Shown: piece by piece, positions 5,721-7,017 of the stretch
Position numbering within the stretch: position 1 is the stretch's first letter
Layout: every line of letters starts with the position of its first letter
NCBI GenBank assembly: GCA_019322475.1
Contig: JAHWIN010000068.1
Coordinates: 1-7,017 of the forward strand
Direction: 5' to 3'
DNA: 7,017 bases
Source of the DNA: Candidatus Woesearchaeota archaeon
GTDB lineage: Archaea; Nanobdellota; Nanobdellia; Woesearchaeales; JACPBV01
The notes under the pieces: model-generated
The model's input: the letters and a program-made list of their open reading frames with translations, nothing else
What the model was told of the DNA's origin: nothing
Databases searched by the model: none
Position numbers and translations under genes: made by a program

Positions 5721-6026
5721 ATGATAAGGCTTTTGATAATGCTTTTAATTGCAGTCATAATAGCTTCGTTCCTATTTGTACTGCTGAAAAAAGTTGTCAA
5801 GATGGCATTATTTGCAGGACTGGTCATAATCGTCTTTCTTGTGATGACAAGCATACTTTATCCACAGACAAATATGATACAAAAAGGAAAGAATTATATA
5901 CTAGGAAAATCAGAAAGCGCCATAGAAAAAGGGAAGGATAAGGTTACGTCATATGTTATACTAGAGGCTAACCAGACAGTTAACAAGGCAAAGCAGAAGG
6001 TTATAGAAAGCCTGGACTTTGGCTGA
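5721..6026 (+). CDS. Small membrane protein with two transmembrane helices
   Basis: A 101-residue protein that I do not recognise. Residues 2-22 and 28-47 are strongly hydrophobic helices separated by a short basic turn (KKVVK), giving a membrane hairpin. The C-terminal half (about 52-101) is hydrophilic and Lys-rich with helical periodicity, for example KGKNYILGKSESAIEKGKDK. There is no signal-peptidase site or lipobox. The ATG follows the stop of the zinc-ribbon gene by one base, so the gene is very likely cotranscribed with it. A weak G-rich stretch precedes the start, but there is no TATA box at the expected distance. Confidence 0.75.
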   Translation: MIRLLIMLLIAVIIASFLFVLLKKVVKMALFAGLVIIVFLVMTSILYPQTNMIQKGKNYILGKSESAIEKGKDKVTSYVILEANQTVNKAKQKVIESLDFG

Positions 6027-6057
6027 CATCCAGCGCATCATACTTTTCAAAAAAAAA

Positions 6058-6062
6058 GAGGG
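6058..6062 (+). promoter_or_regulatory. Shine-Dalgarno-like site for the coiled-coil protein gene
   Basis: GAGGG lies seven bases before the ATG at 6070. It is the clearest ribosome-binding site in the window and precedes a gene with no TATA box of its own, as expected for an internal operon gene. Confidence 0.55.
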
Positions 6063-6069
6063 ATAGTTT

Positions 6070-6516
6070 ATGGGAATATTAAATAAGCTTGCTTTCTGGA
6101 AGAAAAAGGATGATCTAGGATTAGACGATCTTGGTGCAGACCTGGGGTTGGGGCAGATGGACATACCCTCAGGCCCCGGAATGCCAACTGCAAAGCCTGG
6201 AATGCCGGCAGGCATGGGCCAGGATATGAATCTTGGGATGCCTGATGATACGGGCTTTGGGGGCATGGGGCAGCAGACCCCTCCAAACGTCCCCCCTTCA
6301 CCACAGCCCCCGGGCAGGCCTGTACCCATGCAGCAGCCTTTTAGCGCTCCGGTTCAGCCTCAGGCTCCAGCAGAAAAGGATTACAGGAGCGACAAGTTTG
6401 AGGTTGTCTCTGCAAAATTAGATTCTGTAAGGTATACGCTTGAAAGCATCAACCAAAGGCTGGCCAACCTTGAAAGGGTAGCTTACGGAGAGCATGAAGC
6501 AAAGAAGAGATGGTAA
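6070..6516 (+). CDS. Gly/Met/Pro-rich protein with C-terminal coiled coil
   Basis: A 148-residue protein of unknown function. It has three parts: a short amphipathic basic start (MGILNKLAFWKKKDD), a low-complexity, probably disordered region (about 16-105) rich in Gly, Pro, Met, Gln and Asp with loose repeats such as GPGMP, KPGMP and LGMP, and a C-terminal helix. In the helix, V113, L117, V120, L124, I127, L131 and L134 follow a 4-3-4-3 heptad pattern, so it probably oligomerises as a short coiled coil. Similar N-terminal openings occur, as I recall, in uncharacterised DPANN proteins. The amphipathic start and the membrane-protein neighbour 43 bp upstream suggest a peripheral membrane association (inference). 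Frames on either strand across the G/C-rich middle are shadows. The start is supported by the Shine-Dalgarno-like GAGGG. Confidence 0.8.
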   Translation: MGILNKLAFWKKKDDLGLDDLGADLGLGQMDIPSGPGMPTAKPGMPAGMGQDMNLGMPDDTGFGGMGQQTPPNVPPSPQPPGRPVPMQQPFSAPVQPQAPAEKDYRSDKFEVVSAKLDSVRYTLESINQRLANLERVAYGEHEAKKRW

Positions 6517-6517
6517 A

Positions 6518-6526
6518 TATTATATA
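6518..6526 (+). promoter_or_regulatory. Archaeal TATA box for lspA
   Basis: TATTATATA begins two bases after the stop codon of the preceding gene and is centred about 25-26 nt before the ATG at 6548. lspA therefore seems to have its own leaderless promoter and does not depend on readthrough from the upstream operon. Confidence 0.7.
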
Positions 6527-6547
6527 GTTCTAAGATAATCTACTGCC

Positions 6548-7017
6548 ATGAAGATTTTCAAAAGCAGTTTTCTTGCAGGTGATAGGGGTGCCTCTACTAT
6601 ATTCTGTATCAGCTTTCTTGTCGTCATTTTAGACCAGGCTGTAAAATATCTCATCTCAAGATATATGGGGCTGCACCAATCTATACCCCTGATCCCAAAT
6701 ATGCTCCATCTGACCTATATCCGGAATACAGGGGCAGGCTTCGGGATACTGAAAGGAAGGAATATATCCCTTATCTTTATCTCGATAGCTGTGATAAGCA
6801 TAATCCTTTTTTACCTGAAAAAGATAATAGCAGAAAAGCAGATAAATATCCCTGTGGCATTGGTCCTTGGAGGGGCTGTGGGAAATCTTATAGACAGGAT
6901 ATTCATAGGCCATGTGATAGACTTTATAGACTTCAGGGTATGGCCTGCATTCAACATAGCTGACAGCGCAATCACGATAGGTGCCGTTTGGCTGATGATA
7001 TACTTCTGGAAGAAGTA
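6548..7017 (+). CDS. lspA: Lipoprotein signal peptidase (signal peptidase II)
   Basis: A polytopic membrane aspartyl protease that, in bacteria, cuts the signal peptide before the lipidated cysteine of prolipoproteins. The 156 codons in view show every family landmark: LDQAVKY (28-34), NTGAGFGIL (60-68), GGAVGNLIDRIFIGHVIDF (108-126) with catalytic Asp125, and FNIADSAITIG (135-145) with catalytic Asp139. Four membrane helices lie at about 15-36, 72-92, 99-118 and 134-153. The length equals a typical full LspA, and the window stops on TA right after Lys-Lys, so the last codon is probably a stop missing one base; a Tyr codon and a short extension cannot be excluded. Most archaea lack LspA and the lipidating enzyme Lgt, yet this gene sits behind an archaeal TATA box among archaeal-type genes. 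No prolipoprotein or lgt gene is in the window. Origin by transfer from bacteria is plausible. Confidence 0.93.
   Translation, partial: MKIFKSSFLAGDRGASTIFCISFLVVILDQAVKYLISRYMGLHQSIPLIPNMLHLTYIRNTGAGFGILKGRNISLIFISIAVISIILFYLKKIIAEKQINIPVALVLGGAVGNLIDRIFIGHVIDFIDFRVWPAFNIADSAITIGAVWLMIYFWKK

Noticed and set aside
5961..6329. Minus-strand frames opposite the Gly/Met/Pro-rich gene
   Set aside because: The plus-strand gene has a ribosome-binding site, a coherent heptad helix and operon spacing; the opposite frames are low-complexity mirrors of the G/C-rich middle.
6656..6913. Minus-strand open frame opposite lspA
   Set aside because: It lies entirely inside lspA, whose motifs are unambiguous.

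Overview
The window reads as archaeal, probably from a DPANN-type lineage such as Woesearchaeota or Pacearchaeota (lineage is inference). The main evidence is the promoters: six genes each have an A/T-rich TATA box centred about 25-28 nt before the chosen ATG, with almost no room for a 5' leader. This is the geometry of archaeal TBP/TFB promoters driving leaderless mRNAs. Frequent AGG and ATA codons and an archaeal-type HisRS agree.

Layout. Positions 1-138 hold the 3' end of a phosphomannomutase/phosphoglucomutase-family gene. Two bases on is the stop codon of a convergent minus-strand gene (141-1550), which encodes a two-part protein: a mostly helical N-terminal region and a C-terminal PEP-utilising phosphohistidine swivel domain. 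A 120-bp divergent promoter region separates it from argH (1678-2850), a shortened argininosuccinate lyase. argH converges on hisS (2874-4346, minus). That histidyl-tRNA synthetase carries a ribbon-helix-helix DNA-binding domain fused to its N terminus.

Positions 4347-4645 are a 299-bp non-coding divergent region. It contains a 59-nt hairpin followed by a 121-bp inverted-repeat element with two nested hairpins, together predicting a multibranched fold. After it, on the plus strand, are an endonuclease III-superfamily DNA glycosylase of the MagIII-like type (4646-5482), whose N-terminal half has a large insertion containing a frame-shifted copy of the gene's own start region; a 50-residue zinc-ribbon protein (5567-5719); a two-helix membrane protein (5721-6026); a Gly/Met/Pro-rich coiled-coil protein (6070-6516); and lspA, signal peptidase II (6548 to the window end, ending on the first two bases of a likely stop codon).

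The genes do not form one pathway: sugar phosphate, arginine, tRNA charging, DNA repair and lipoprotein processing are all represented. Only the zinc ribbon, membrane protein and coiled-coil genes look like an operon. The items most worth a second look are the RHH-HisRS fusion, the structured intergenic element, a bacterial-type lspA behind an archaeal promoter, the swivel-domain protein with no ATP-grasp domain, and the insertion in the glycosylase.
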